From NCBI GenBank assembly GCA_016200005.1, contig JACQFP010000006.1, positions 61,086 through 125,085 on the forward strand: DNA of 64,000 nucleotides. The letters run 5' to 3'. A model generated the notes under the pieces. It ran no database searches. It was not told the DNA's origin and worked only from the letters and a program-made list of their open reading frames with translations. Below, in pieces: positions 31,297-41,213 of this stretch (position 1 is its first letter; every line of letters starts with the position of its first letter). This DNA is from Verrucomicrobiota bacterium. Lineage in GTDB: Bacteria; Verrucomicrobiota; Verrucomicrobiia; Limisphaerales; PALSA-1396. The position numbers and the translations under genes were made by a program.

Positions 31297-32136
31297 TCAC
31301 TTGGGCGCACTCGTCCGCTCCTGCACCCAGGCGATGTCACGATTGCTGGCTTGAACAAGCCCGTATCTGAACCTCCCCGTGTAGGTCGTCCGCATCAAAC
31401 CCGTGACCGTGCGCCCGTCCTTCCATGACCTGATCTCGGAATGTCCATCGGCAAAACTGAACCCGCAACCACCCCCATGATACGTGGCAGGACCATCCTG
31501 CCAGATGAAAGGAGAGTGCCCGGGCAAACCCATGAGCACGGCGAACGCCGCATCGTTCACGCTGTCAGGGTTTTCGTCGATGATCACCCACAACGACGAC
31601 GGCGCCGGAGCAGTCATGTCTGAGGTCTTCTCGTAAAACCGCCAGGGCGGTGAAGGCGTCCATTGGTTGAACGATACGTTCTGAACAGAAGTCCTGAACA
31701 TCTGGCTCATGGAAATGCTTCGTACCCGCGGCGAACCTTTTTTCCCAGCAGTCAGGCTTTGGTCGGCAGGACATTTGTAAACGCCAATATTCTTCACATA
31801 GGTAGCCAATAATCCTTGATTCAAGATATTAACATTAGTGTTATCGGGACTGACGGCGCCGTCGTAATCAAGCCAGCCGCCAACCCAGTCAAAGGAGTTC
31901 GCAACCTTTCCTTGATAATCATCGGCGTACATCAACCAACCGATGAGAAGTTGCCTGCCATTGCTCATGCAACTCAAGGCTTGGGCCTTGCTCTTCGCCC
32001 TCGTCAACGCGGGCAACAGCAACCCAGCCAGGATAGCGATAATGGCAATCACCACCAGCAGTTCAATCAACGTGAAAGCACGAGCCCGGGAAGCGCAGGG
32101 CGACGTCTTGGATTCAGGGTAGCCAATGCTGCTCAT
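31297..32136 (-). CDS. Prepilin-like exported protein (type IV N-terminal methylation motif), copy 1
   Basis: 279 residues. A short basic leader, [21 protein letters not shown], is the prepilin peptidase site and hydrophobic helix of type II secretion pseudopilins. The soluble part has [56 protein letters not shown] and GCGFSFADGHSEIRSW, the H-X9-DG-type family that is greatly expanded in Planctomycetes and Verrucomicrobia. A near-identical architecture is encoded at 34832-35626, with the SUMF1-sialidase gene between them. The function of the family is unknown; surface or secretion-linked is an inference. Confidence 0.92.
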   Translation of the reverse strand: MSSIGYPESKTSPCASRARAFTLIELLVVIAIIAILAGLLLPALTRAKSKAQALSCMSNGRQLLIGWLMYADDYQGKVANSFDWVGGWLDYDGAVSPDNTNVNILNQGLLATYVKNIGVYKCPADQSLTAGKKGSPRVRSISMSQMFRTSVQNVSFNQWTPSPPWRFYEKTSDMTAPAPSSLWVIIDENPDSVNDAAFAVLMGLPGHSPFIWQDGPATYHGGGCGFSFADGHSEIRSWKDGRTVTGLMRTTYTGRFRYGLVQASNRDIAWVQERTSAPK

Positions 32137-32297
32137 AATTTCTTAGCCAGCCGAACACCTACGCATTTACTGGGTTTAATGGGTTTGCTGCGTTTACGTT
32201 AACAGCAAGTTCATTTCCCGACAAGATTTTTTTGGATAGTTGCCGTCGATAGAAGAGAACCCAGCATCTTGCTGGCGGGGCGGCGACGGCGAATCGG

Positions 32298-34619
32298 TCA
32301 CGGAGATACGGGTACCGCCGGTGAAGGCGTCTCCAGCCATTTGAAATTGAATTGATAATGCTGCCGGCTGCTGATGAGGTGAATCACTCCGTTGCGGGCC
32401 TGCACCGCGTCCAGATAACCCTTGGGTTCTGCGTTGCTGAAACTCATCGTAAACAGTTCGCCGTCGGTGGTTTCAACCGAGTGGCCAAGCCCGTCGTCCG
32501 AGACCAATCGTTTGAAAGGCCAGGTGGCCCCATCGTCATAAGAAATCGAGGCAAACAACCCGGAAACCGTGCGCGTCCCTCCGAGGAGGTTTGTGATGGT
32601 CATGTTCACACAAAAGGAGGCGAGGAACAACGGACCTTCTTTCAAGCGCAGCAGCTTCACGCGCTGACCACCCCCGATCGGCTGAAAAACACTCGCGCTG
32701 TAGGTCCAGTTGGTGCCTTGGTCGGACGAAATGCTTTTGGGCATCATGCCGTTGATGGTGTCACCGCGACCGAACGCCAGCCATCCACCATTGGTCATTT
32801 CCGCCACATTGCCATGAATCCCGGCGAGCCAGGCACCGACGCCGCTGTTCGTAAAACTGGGTTTGGGCCGGCCCGCCCCTGGATCGTTCCAAGTGAGCAT
32901 TCCGTCATTGCTGACATGGACGGCCGTCCCACCATTGCCGGTACTCACGGCATCCGCCGTCAAGACGACGGCCCCACTACTGATGCGAAACACCGAAGGC
33001 ACCAGTTGATGCCGCACGTTGTGCTCCGGCAGGATCAGGCGCGGTTTCGACCACGAGACGCCGTTATTGGTTGAAGAACGCAGCAACACGGCCAGCGGTC
33101 CCCAGGTGGCGGCAGTGGAAACGCCGTTGAAGTGGTGAATCGTGCCGTTGGCATCCGTGTAAAGCGCCGGAGCATGGTCATTGCGATCCGGCAAATCGTA
33201 GAGCGACGATGCTGTCTCCCAGTTGGTTTGCCCGTAGCGCAGACGACTCGCCGCCAATGCGAGTTCGCGTCCAGTCTCGGATACGGTCGTGTACCAAATC
33301 GCCAGCAGATCGCCATTGGGGCACTGGGTGATGCTCGGATCGTGATTATGTCCAGAGTAAACCGGTCCGACTGAGTTGGCGGGGATGTTCACGTATCGGT
33401 TGGGGCCTTTGAAGAATGGAAACAAAGGGTTGGGTCCGGTTTCGATGTCCGCTGGAATCGTCTGGTTCACGTTGGTCTGGTAAGGTTCAGGTGGCGATTC
33501 CGGAAGTGGTGGCGTCGCAGGGAGATCCGCCATGACAACGCGAAAGCCGATGTACCAACTCTTGTCCTCCGGCAAGGCCCCCATTCGGTTCTCTGAGCGG
33601 AGATGAAAAGCGAAGGTCGAGTGGCTGCCGCCGCGTGTGACCTTGGCCAGCGCATCCGCCCGGCCGACCGGGTCTGTCTGCGCCTCGGCGACATACGGGC
33701 CATACCAGTCATGACACCATTCCTCCACGTTGCCATGCATGTCGTACAATCCCCAGGGATTCGGCGGCGTCTGGCCCACAACCAGTGACTGCACGTCTCC
33801 CGGGTTCGGTCGATTTGGGTCGGGATACCAGCAATTGGTTGGGTTCTTCTGGTATTGCGCGGGCAACGTGTCACCCGTGGAGAAGTGAGTTGTCGTCGCG
33901 GCGCGACAGGCAAATTCCCATTCGGCCTCGGTCGGCAGGCGATAGGACTTTCCTTCTCGAACCGAAAGCCAGTCGCAAAAGGCCTTGGCCTCTTCCCAAC
34001 TCACGAAAACGACAGCCTCGTTGTCGTTGGTGGAAAAGCCCAGTTTGCCGCGCAACGCGTGGTGGCTTGGATCGAACTGTTCAAACTCGGCATTCGAAAC
34101 TTCATAGACGCCAAGGAAGAAGGGCCGTGTGATCGTGACTTGATGGGCCGGCTTCTCATCGTAATCGCCGTAGTCCGGAAACCATTGACCGACATTTGTG
34201 ATCTGGCTTGGCAGCTTGTCCGTCTGCCAATAACCCATGGTGGAAGACCCGGACGGAATCTGGACGAACTTCATCCCGATTGAATTAGTGAATCCCGGCA
34301 ATGGCGATTGGAGCAAACGGAAAAACCCTGCGTCGTCCGCCGGCGTCACCATCACCTGACAAGTGCCAAAGTTCACGCTCAACTGGTTGGTCACCTCTGT
34401 CCAAGGCAAGGCCGTGGAAAGGTCTGGACGAAATTGTAGTTTGAATACTCCGTTGGACGCCGGCCACGAAATGATCGCAGTTCCGTTCGAATCCGTAATC
34501 GTAAGTCTGGGTGGCGATTGCGCCGGGCTGCAGGCGGGGGTGAACCTGATTGCCAATACCGACAACGTGATGACCTTGGCGAACTGCATTGGCCGCTTTC
34601 CATTTCGGAAAATGTTCAT
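32298..34619 (-). CDS. Secreted SUMF1-type domain fused to sialidase-like domain
   Basis: 773 residues. The N-terminal signal region is MQFAKVITLSVLAIRFTPAC; the first ATG at 34619 or the one at 34589 may be used. A beta module of about 70 residues is followed by a formylglycine-generating-enzyme-like (SUMF1) domain: IGMKFVQIPSGSSTMGYWQT, VSWEEAKAFCDWLSVREGKS, YRLPTEAEWEFACRAATTTH, GLYDMHGNVEEWCHDWYG, RVTRGGSH-like KVTRGGSH and YIGFRVV. From about residue 410 comes a sialidase/BNR-type beta-propeller (HDPSITQCPNGDLLAIWY, SSTNNGVSWSKPRLILPEHN, SYDDGATWPFKR). It probably acts on glycans outside the cell; the SUMF1 part may only bind. Confidence 0.88.
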   Translation of the reverse strand: MNIFRNGKRPMQFAKVITLSVLAIRFTPACSPAQSPPRLTITDSNGTAIISWPASNGVFKLQFRPDLSTALPWTEVTNQLSVNFGTCQVMVTPADDAGFFRLLQSPLPGFTNSIGMKFVQIPSGSSTMGYWQTDKLPSQITNVGQWFPDYGDYDEKPAHQVTITRPFFLGVYEVSNAEFEQFDPSHHALRGKLGFSTNDNEAVVFVSWEEAKAFCDWLSVREGKSYRLPTEAEWEFACRAATTTHFSTGDTLPAQYQKNPTNCWYPDPNRPNPGDVQSLVVGQTPPNPWGLYDMHGNVEEWCHDWYGPYVAEAQTDPVGRADALAKVTRGGSHSTFAFHLRSENRMGALPEDKSWYIGFRVVMADLPATPPLPESPPEPYQTNVNQTIPADIETGPNPLFPFFKGPNRYVNIPANSVGPVYSGHNHDPSITQCPNGDLLAIWYTTVSETGRELALAASRLRYGQTNWETASSLYDLPDRNDHAPALYTDANGTIHHFNGVSTAATWGPLAVLLRSSTNNGVSWSKPRLILPEHNVRHQLVPSVFRISSGAVVLTADAVSTGNGGTAVHVSNDGMLTWNDPGAGRPKPSFTNSGVGAWLAGIHGNVAEMTNGGWLAFGRGDTINGMMPKSISSDQGTNWTYSASVFQPIGGGQRVKLLRLKEGPLFLASFCVNMTITNLLGGTRTVSGLFASISYDDGATWPFKRLVSDDGLGHSVETTDGELFTMSFSNAEPKGYLDAVQARNGVIHLISSRQHYQFNFKWLETPSPAVPVSP

Positions 34620-34831
34620 GGGTCCTCAAGACGTCGCGCAGCGCCGCATCCCGTTCCGGCCAAATCCAAAGCGTGACGAATATTTGCTCTTCCCGGAGGC
34701 AAGAGGCGCTCGGCCCGGTGCCGTCAGGGAAATCGTTTCAAGGGAAACGCACAAACGCGCCAGGCACGCTGCGGCATTTTTGTTTCGGTGAGACGTTTGC
34801 TGCCGGAAGCCGATCAGCAGTGTAACCAACT

Positions 34832-35626
34832 TTACCTCCTGGCGGTAGTTCGGTCCTGGGTCCAAACGAGGTCTTGTCCACCCTGAACCGTGCCGAAATT
34901 GAACCCGCTGGTGTACGTTGTCAACATGGGCTTCTTATAGCTCGTTGGTTCCTTCCACTTCTTGATTTCGGAGTGACCGTCGCCAAAACTGAAACCGCAA
35001 GCGCCCGCATGAGTAGTGGCGGGACCATCTTGCCAGGTTCTCTGCGGGGGCATTTTTACGGCCATCCCTGCGTCATTCACGCTGTCTGGATTTTCGTCGA
35101 TGATCACCCACACGAGGGCAGGCCCCGGCACAACCATGGCTGTAGTTTTCGGGTAGTGTCGCCAAGGTGGTGACGTGGTGTGTTGACCGTAATTTATATT
35201 CTGAAAATCTGACCTGAACATCTGGCTCATCGAAATGCTGCGCACGCGTGGCAAACCCTTCTTTCCCAAACTCCGGCTTTGGTCGGCGGGGCATTTATAA
35301 ACGGAGAGGTTTTTGAAATAGGGCGTCACCAAACCCGCCTGCAGGATATTGAGATTAGTGTTATCGGTACTGCCGTCGTAAGTGAGCCAACCTCCCACCC
35401 AATCATAATAATTGGCGACCTCATCTTTATAGTCGCCCGCATACATTATCCAGCCGATGAGAATCTGTCGGCCATTGCTCATACATTGGACGGCCTGCGC
35501 CTTTACCTTGGCCTTGGCCAAGGCCGGCAATAGGAGTCCCGCCAGGATGGCAATGATGGCGATGACCACCAACAGTTCGATCAAGGTGAAGCCCCGTCGC
35601 CGGGCGGAAACTGGTTCAATATTCAT
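34832..35626 (-). CDS. Prepilin-like exported protein, copy 2
   Basis: 264 residues from [20 protein letters not shown]; the ATG at 35665 would add 13 residues in front of the basic leader. It shares with the protein at 31297-32136 the order [79 protein letters not shown] and [15 protein letters not shown]. The two are clearly recent paralogues. The 212-base gap to the SUMF1-sialidase gene downstream and the 246-base gap upstream have no gene. Confidence 0.92.
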   Translation of the reverse strand: MNIEPVSARRRGFTLIELLVVIAIIAILAGLLLPALAKAKVKAQAVQCMSNGRQILIGWIMYAGDYKDEVANYYDWVGGWLTYDGSTDNTNLNILQAGLVTPYFKNLSVYKCPADQSRSLGKKGLPRVRSISMSQMFRSDFQNINYGQHTTSPPWRHYPKTTAMVVPGPALVWVIIDENPDSVNDAGMAVKMPPQRTWQDGPATTHAGACGFSFGDGHSEIKKWKEPTSYKKPMLTTYTSGFNFGTVQGGQDLVWTQDRTTARR

Positions 35627-35872
35627 ATCAAGGTCTTTATAGTTTGCTTTGTAATTCACCCGCAAGTCCTCTTACCGCTAATCTTCGCAAACTTTAGCAG
35701 CTAGAGTATTCGGAGGCAAGAAATTTTATGACGATGGGGTGGCGACCAAAGCGTATTCGAGAATCGGATTCTGCTCAGTAGTATGACTTTCCCAGCCCAT
35801 CGTAATTGGTTGCGGCCTGATCACCTTCGTGCTGTTGCTGCCCAATCACCGATTGCCCATTTCTTCTCCGCC

Positions 35873-37186
35873 TCACTTGATCTTGCCGCGCATCTGGTAG
35901 AGCCAGACCAAGGCGGTGTTCATCATCTGTTCGCCCGCGCCGACGGCCACGGGCGACACGGTGCTGTCCGCCCCGTAACCGCCTTCAGCCACCGCCTCAA
36001 TTGTCGGGAAATATTGATGGTATCCGTTGCAGTAGCCGAGGAAGAAAAGTTGTTTCACCCGCGCCCGCTCCTTCAACCGAATCGAATGGTTGCTGAAAAA
36101 TTCCCCGGAACAGCCGACAAGGGCGATTTCGCCGTTGAGCAACGCCACCGTCAACCGCGGGCGGACGCCATCCGCATATTCATCCATAAAATTGGGAATC
36201 AACTCGGGGAAGAACGCCTTGGCAAAAGCGCCGGCCAGCAGCGGGTTTTTGAAATCGGTGCGGGAACTGAACTTGAAGCGGTCCTCCTTCACCTGCCATG
36301 ACGGTTCGGTGACCTCCTTCGTGGTCAGACTGGAGGCGAGTTTGATGGCCTCCCGTCCCAGCGCAGCGCCGTAGGCTTTGTAATCGGCGTTGTTGCCCCG
36401 ATTGGCCGACTGATCGCCGGCCGCGCCTTGCATGAAAATGGCGCTGACGTTCATCTCCTGCTCAATCGTCGCCTTCATCGCGCCGACATAGTCCGCAGAA
36501 AACTTCAAAATGGACGCATCGATCGACGTTGGATGCGCCGTGAAGTTGACGAGAACGGCGATTGGTTTACCGGAGAAATCGTCAAAACGCATCACGGCTA
36601 ATTCACGATCACTCGGCTTTGGTTCGATCTTCGTATGACGATTGCGATTGAAGCCTTCGAGTTGGACCGAGCCAGTCGCCATCTTCGCGGGGGTGAGTTT
36701 CGAATTCGCTTCGAGGATGGCGCCGACAATGCCGTCTTCCATTTCTTTGTAATAGCGGATCGCGGCGTCGAATCTCCCCTGCCCTTTGCCCGGTTCGTCC
36801 GTGAGTTCCAGCACCGGCCCGTGATGCGTGTGCGAGCCGGCGATGAAGGAATACTCGATCCCGGCTTCGGCCTTGATACGTTCCCGGATGGTTTGCAGCG
36901 ATTTTTCCGCCGGCGACCGTCCGAGATCAAGCCCGACGATGGCGACTTTGTTGCTGCCCGCTTGAATGACCAGCGCAGCGGCATAAAGCGGATCTAGCAC
37001 GCCCGTGGAAAGAGCGTCGTGGCGGGCGCCGTAACCCCACATCGGCACGGCTTCCTTGGGTGTGAGGTCGTGTTTTCCGGCGCCGACTTTGAATATCGGC
37101 GCAGGCGCGTCGGCCCAAGCGAGGTTTGAAACAATGAAGCAGGCCGTTAATAGCAATCGTGAGATGAATTTGCAATTTGGTGTCAT
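35873..37186 (-). CDS. Secreted neutral/alkaline ceramidase-like protein
   Basis: 437 residues starting at MTPNCKFISRLLLTACFIVS (signal peptide to about NLAWA). It matches the N-terminal domain family of neutral ceramidases: FKVGAGKHDLTPKEAVPMWG, VAIVGLDLGR, SFIAGSHTHHGP (metal-binding His), VNFTAHPTSID, SADYVGAMKATIEQEM, FMQGAAGDQSANRG and LVGCSGEFFSNHSIRLKE. The short C-terminal domain of true ceramidases is missing, as in many bacterial homologues whose substrate is untested. Presumed hydrolase in the periplasm. It stands alone, with 246 bases before the next gene. Confidence 0.85.
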   Translation of the reverse strand: MTPNCKFISRLLLTACFIVSNLAWADAPAPIFKVGAGKHDLTPKEAVPMWGYGARHDALSTGVLDPLYAAALVIQAGSNKVAIVGLDLGRSPAEKSLQTIRERIKAEAGIEYSFIAGSHTHHGPVLELTDEPGKGQGRFDAAIRYYKEMEDGIVGAILEANSKLTPAKMATGSVQLEGFNRNRHTKIEPKPSDRELAVMRFDDFSGKPIAVLVNFTAHPTSIDASILKFSADYVGAMKATIEQEMNVSAIFMQGAAGDQSANRGNNADYKAYGAALGREAIKLASSLTTKEVTEPSWQVKEDRFKFSSRTDFKNPLLAGAFAKAFFPELIPNFMDEYADGVRPRLTVALLNGEIALVGCSGEFFSNHSIRLKERARVKQLFFLGYCNGYHQYFPTIEAVAEGGYGADSTVSPVAVGAGEQMMNTALVWLYQMRGKIK

Positions 37187-37681
37187 AATGACAATTTCCG
37201 TTTCGGGCCAAAGGCATTGAGGTAGGAATGTCTCTGACGTTTCGACAACGCTAGGGTGGTTGGTTTGGGCTTTCAAGAACTAAGTTGACGCTGCATGTTT
37301 CTCGAATGAATGGAGTACCCGTAGTTACGACCTGAACTCGCGCGCGTTTGGCTCAGTTCCGTCGGGCGGGAGTGACGCATGGCAACCGTTGCTCTGGCGA
37401 ACCGGGTGGCGACTGCGGGATCCTGACGAGCGGCGGGATTAACCACGTGATGTGGAAGTCAAAATTAGGCTTGCTAAAATATTTTATCAGTAAAGCCTTG
37501 GCGTCATCATGAATGTCGCGGCCATAAATGTTTTCGACGTTCCGGAAGCGGGTTCGTGCCCGCTCGATCCGCAGCGTCAACCACCAGTAACCAACCTCGG
37601 CGTCCCAGGCGCGGGCACAATTTCCGTACGCGCTCAAACCCGGCCCAGTCGCTGTTTGCGGTCGAAAGACGGGAGGTCATC
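37187..37681. other. Intergenic region, 495 bases, no clear gene
   Basis: An open frame on the minus strand (37353-37637, 94 codons) contains no recognisable motif and ends in a proline-rich tail, so I do not call it a gene. No repeat from the families in this window was found. It must hold the promoters of the divergent ceramidase-like and radical SAM genes. Just before 37682, GGGAGG gives an unusually good ribosome-binding site for this genome. Confidence 0.5.
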
Positions 37682-39301
37682 ATGATGGTTTTTCTGGTGC
37701 ACGTCCGCGACCCGCAGTTTTACGCGCTGCCGGCCAAAACTCGCGCCAAGAACGGAAACATCCGGGTGATGGGGTTTCCGCCCATCGGCATCATGTCGCT
37801 CTCGGCGGTGCTGAAACGCGCCGGCCACCAGTGCGTGATGTTTGATCAGGCCAATCCGGACACACCCAATGAGGTCATCATCGAAGAAATCAGGAAGCAG
37901 AAGCCGGCGCTGGTGGGCTTGAGCTTCTTGAGCACCACCAGTTATCCGTATGCCAAAATGCTCGCCCGCGAGATCCGCGCCGCTGACGCCGGGGTGAAGC
38001 TGGCGTTTGGCGGTGTGTTCGCCAGCCTCAACGCGCCGCTGATCAAGCAACAATGTCCGGAGGTGGACTTCGTCTGTCGCGGCGACGGCGAACAGCTTCT
38101 GCTCGACCTGCTGGAGCATCTGGATGATCCGTCCAGCGTGGCGAGTGTGACCTGGGCGAAGGATGGCCAGGTCGTGAACAATCCGAATCGGGCGATGGAC
38201 CGCAATCTGGATCAATGGCCGTTCCCCGACCGGGAGAGTCTGCCGCTGGACTTTGTCGAATCCATGCCGCTGGACGTGCCGGCTGTGCTGTCCATGGAGC
38301 GGTTCACGACGATGCAAACCTCGCGCGGCTGTCCGTGGTCGTGCGTCTTCTGCGACATTCCGATTTTCAACGAAGGCAAGTGGCGCTCCCGGACGCCGCA
38401 ACACGTCGTGGACGAATTTAAGCATCTTCAGAAGCTGGGGTACGGCGCGGTTTATTTTGTGGACGACCATTTCCTGCTTCAGCCGAAACGGATCGAGGCC
38501 ATCTGCCAAGGTCTCAACGACGAGGACATCACGATTCAATGGGGCTGTGAAGGACGGGTGGATTCCGTCGCCCAGCACTTGTTTCCGGCGATGGCCAAGG
38601 CGCACTGCCGCACCCTGATGTTCGGACTCGAGAGTGGCAGCCAGAAAATTCTCGACCGCTTGAACAAGGAGCAGACGCTGGAGGAAATGAGGACGGCCGT
38701 GACCAACGCCAAGCGCGCCGGCATCCAGATCGTGCATGGATTTTTTGTGGTCGGCAACCCGGATGAAACCGTCGAGGACATGAAGGCGACGTTTGATTAT
38801 GCGGCGAAGCTGCCGCTGGATACGTTCGGGTTCAACCGGCTGTGTGTCTATCGTGGCACGCCGATGTGGCATGAATATGTGAAACGCGGCCTGGTCAATG
38901 AAGCGACCGATTGGTACAAATACTTCAAGTGTTCGGAGATCGATCCGACCTGTCTGCCGGGCGAGGTGATCAATGACGTGCGTCGCGCCGGGTTGCGGCA
39001 TTTGTTTGTTTACAAGCTGCTGCATTATCCGGTGCAGACCTTCCGGCTGTTGCGGCGCTTTCTTCGTTTCATGCCGTTGCGAGACGTGGTCTATCTCATC
39101 ATCAAACCGTTCCTGGGCAAGAAAAGCGGCGCCACGAAGGCGGAAGTGTTGTCGCGCGCGGTCGAGCATGGCGCGGTGAAGGATGCGGCGGCGCTGATGA
39201 CGCAGTTGAGTGAGGAAAGGCTCGAGCACGTGCTTCAGGAGTCGCGGGCGGAACGTCGGCGCATTCAAAAGGAAGCCGAAGGTTACGCGCCGTCGCGTTG
39301 A
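37682..39301 (+). CDS. B12-binding radical SAM protein
   Basis: 539 residues from the ATG at 37682, five bases after a strong GGGAGG. The N-terminal 140 residues are a cobalamin-binding-like Rossmann domain (FPPIGIMSLSAVLKRAGHQC, VGLSFLSTTSYPYAKMLARE, KLAFGGVFASLNAP, CRGDGEQLLLDLLEHL). The radical SAM core has the 4Fe-4S ligands in TSRGCPWSCVFCDI (CxxxCxxC), then YFVDDHFLLQPKRIEAICQG, MFGLESGSQKILDRLNKEQT and GFFVVGNPDETVEDMKATFD. Members do methylations, ring rearrangements and similar steps on lipids or natural products; the substrate here is not known. It is the first plus-strand gene of the probable glycolipid region. Confidence 0.9.
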   Translation: MMVFLVHVRDPQFYALPAKTRAKNGNIRVMGFPPIGIMSLSAVLKRAGHQCVMFDQANPDTPNEVIIEEIRKQKPALVGLSFLSTTSYPYAKMLAREIRAADAGVKLAFGGVFASLNAPLIKQQCPEVDFVCRGDGEQLLLDLLEHLDDPSSVASVTWAKDGQVVNNPNRAMDRNLDQWPFPDRESLPLDFVESMPLDVPAVLSMERFTTMQTSRGCPWSCVFCDIPIFNEGKWRSRTPQHVVDEFKHLQKLGYGAVYFVDDHFLLQPKRIEAICQGLNDEDITIQWGCEGRVDSVAQHLFPAMAKAHCRTLMFGLESGSQKILDRLNKEQTLEEMRTAVTNAKRAGIQIVHGFFVVGNPDETVEDMKATFDYAAKLPLDTFGFNRLCVYRGTPMWHEYVKRGLVNEATDWYKYFKCSEIDPTCLPGEVINDVRRAGLRHLFVYKLLHYPVQTFRLLRRFLRFMPLRDVVYLIIKPFLGKKSGATKAEVLSRAVEHGAVKDAAALMTQLSEERLEHVLQESRAERRRIQKEAEGYAPSR

Positions 39302-39416
39302 AAACGCGCAAGCCCGAGGATTTCGACTCATCAACGCAGTTGTGCCGGTGCCCGGCCAGCGCACGGACGGATGATTCAAGCGGGGGTGAGGCTATTAAAC
39401 TTTCGCGGTTGGTGAC

Positions 39417-41009
39417 TTAAGGCTTATCTCTCCAAGCGAAAGTGACGATCACCGGGGCCCAGGAGATATGCTGCACGACTTTTTGCAGCGACTTGATGGA
39501 ATCCGGCGGCGCGACTCTGGCGGTGTTGACCAATTGAATTTCCACCAGCTCCGGCCGCGATTTCAATTGCGCGATCACCGGCTCGTACCGGCGATAATAA
39601 TCAAACTGCGTCAAGATAACCTTGGATGGTCTCAACGAGATCAACCCTTCCACATCTGATCCAGTCTTGGAGGGTTGGATTTTGGCGAGCCAATCCGAAT
39701 GAATCCAATTCACGTCGTCATGGCGCGCGGCTTCGTAAAGATACGCCGCCGACAGCACCACCGCAGGCTTGCCCTCCTGGGAAAGGTTTCCCATTTCCTC
39801 TTGGACGCGCTGAATCGCCGACGCGTAGCTGACATCCGCCGCACAAATCAATCCCCAGGTCGTCATGCCCACCGCCCGGATTGAACCCAACAGCATCAAC
39901 AGCACAAAAAAAACTGCCTGCGCCCGCATCGAGCGTTTCCCCGGCAACAGCGCGGCGCGCAAGGCGAGATAAGCGGCGACCAGCAACGGTTGAAGGTAGG
40001 CGGCGACGCCGATCATGTTCGACGTCACCAATACCAGACACGCCGCCACAACCGCCAGTGCCGTCAACAAACCGGTCATCACCACCAGTTCGTGCGCCAC
40101 ATCCGCCGGCGACTCGAAATCCTTCCACTGCTTGAACCACAACCATGGCAAGAGCACGCCAATGGCGATCACGCCTGGCACCGTGCGCGCCACTTTCAGC
40201 AATTCCGCCGTCGTCGGCCATCGCCAGCCAGTCAACGATGGAGTCTGGCGGGCATGTTCCAGAAAACCGCTCCAGAGGTTCGGGTGAATGGAGGCTACGT
40301 AAATCACCAACGCAATTGGCACGAGCACCATGACCAACATCGGGGCGAGCGGAAACTTTTCTTCTTTGGCCAGCGTGCTTGCCAGCATCCCGATGGCAAT
40401 CCACAGAAAATAAATCCCGCCGATTTGCAGGCTGCTGCCCAGGCACAACACCACCAAGGCAGCAGCCGCAAGCGCCCATCCGTGACTGGGCTTCGCCGAA
40501 TCTTTTTGAGCAAAAAAACGGCGCGAGCGAATCCAGGAATAAACCGCCAACATGCCGAACACGTGCGCCAGGCCGTCCGGTCGATCGTGAAACGTCTGCA
40601 CCAGGAGAAATCCACCCGCAATGTTAACGCACCAGCTCGGCGTCCTTAAATGTTTGAAAATCGCCAGCAGGATCAGCATGTAAGCCCCAAACAACACCAG
40701 ATGCAGCCACATGGCTGACACCGCGGAAGTGCCAAACACGAACATCCACGGCAGCAGCACAAGTTGATAGAGCGGCGGGTAGGCGCTGAAAACTTCCGCG
40801 CCGGAAATGGGAAACGCCATCGCCAAAGCAGGGTTGACGTAGTTTCCGTTCAACAGAAAATTCACCACCGGCCCGTCGTAAAAAAACGAATCGTTCGCCG
40901 GGACAGGTTGGGCGGAGAAAACAAGGAGCGCCGCTTTCCACGCGAAGACGAGCACAAACACCAGCCACCGGCTGCTCATCCACTGTTTAGGCGACAATTG
41001 AGACGACAT
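39417..41009 (-). CDS. Multi-span membrane protein, glycosyltransferase 39 (GT-C) like
   Basis: 530 residues with about ten membrane segments. The first extracytoplasmic loop has SAQPVPANDSFFYDGPVVNF, with an acidic residue after the first helix as in GT-C enzymes of the PMT/ArnT type, and PLYQLVLLPWMFVFGTS. The C-terminal 100 residues are soluble (EEMGNLSQEGKPAVVLSAAY, VILTQFDYYRRYEPVIAQLK). GT-C enzymes take sugars from polyprenyl-phosphate carriers outside the membrane, which fits the UbiA fusion gene encoded divergently 204 bases away. The assignment rests on topology, not on a firm motif. Confidence 0.65.
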   Translation of the reverse strand: MSSQLSPKQWMSSRWLVFVLVFAWKAALLVFSAQPVPANDSFFYDGPVVNFLLNGNYVNPALAMAFPISGAEVFSAYPPLYQLVLLPWMFVFGTSAVSAMWLHLVLFGAYMLILLAIFKHLRTPSWCVNIAGGFLLVQTFHDRPDGLAHVFGMLAVYSWIRSRRFFAQKDSAKPSHGWALAAAALVVLCLGSSLQIGGIYFLWIAIGMLASTLAKEEKFPLAPMLVMVLVPIALVIYVASIHPNLWSGFLEHARQTPSLTGWRWPTTAELLKVARTVPGVIAIGVLLPWLWFKQWKDFESPADVAHELVVMTGLLTALAVVAACLVLVTSNMIGVAAYLQPLLVAAYLALRAALLPGKRSMRAQAVFFVLLMLLGSIRAVGMTTWGLICAADVSYASAIQRVQEEMGNLSQEGKPAVVLSAAYLYEAARHDDVNWIHSDWLAKIQPSKTGSDVEGLISLRPSKVILTQFDYYRRYEPVIAQLKSRPELVEIQLVNTARVAPPDSIKSLQKVVQHISWAPVIVTFAWRDKP

Positions 41010-41213
41010 GTTGTTTCAGCCAGCTTGCACCGAGCGCTCACCAAAGTCATGCAGTCTATTTCTCGTTCCTTTGGAGAGGTATCATGGAAAAGTCCACCTT
41101 TGCGGTCACCCGATTGATCAACTGCGCAGACTCGTTTTTCAAAAACGGAAGGGCTTGTCAATGGACAATGCCCTCGGCTACTTTCCCGGCATCCGTTGCA
41201 ACCGAAACTCAAC

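Noticed and set aside
37353-37637. 94-codon minus-strand frame upstream of the radical SAM gene
   Set aside because: No motif, proline-rich end, poor start context and position in a promoter region; treated as chance.
37634-39379. Long minus-strand open frame (581 codons) antisense to the radical SAM gene
   Set aside because: It mirrors the real gene exactly, is rich in His/Arg/Gln and has no domain; a GC-driven shadow frame.
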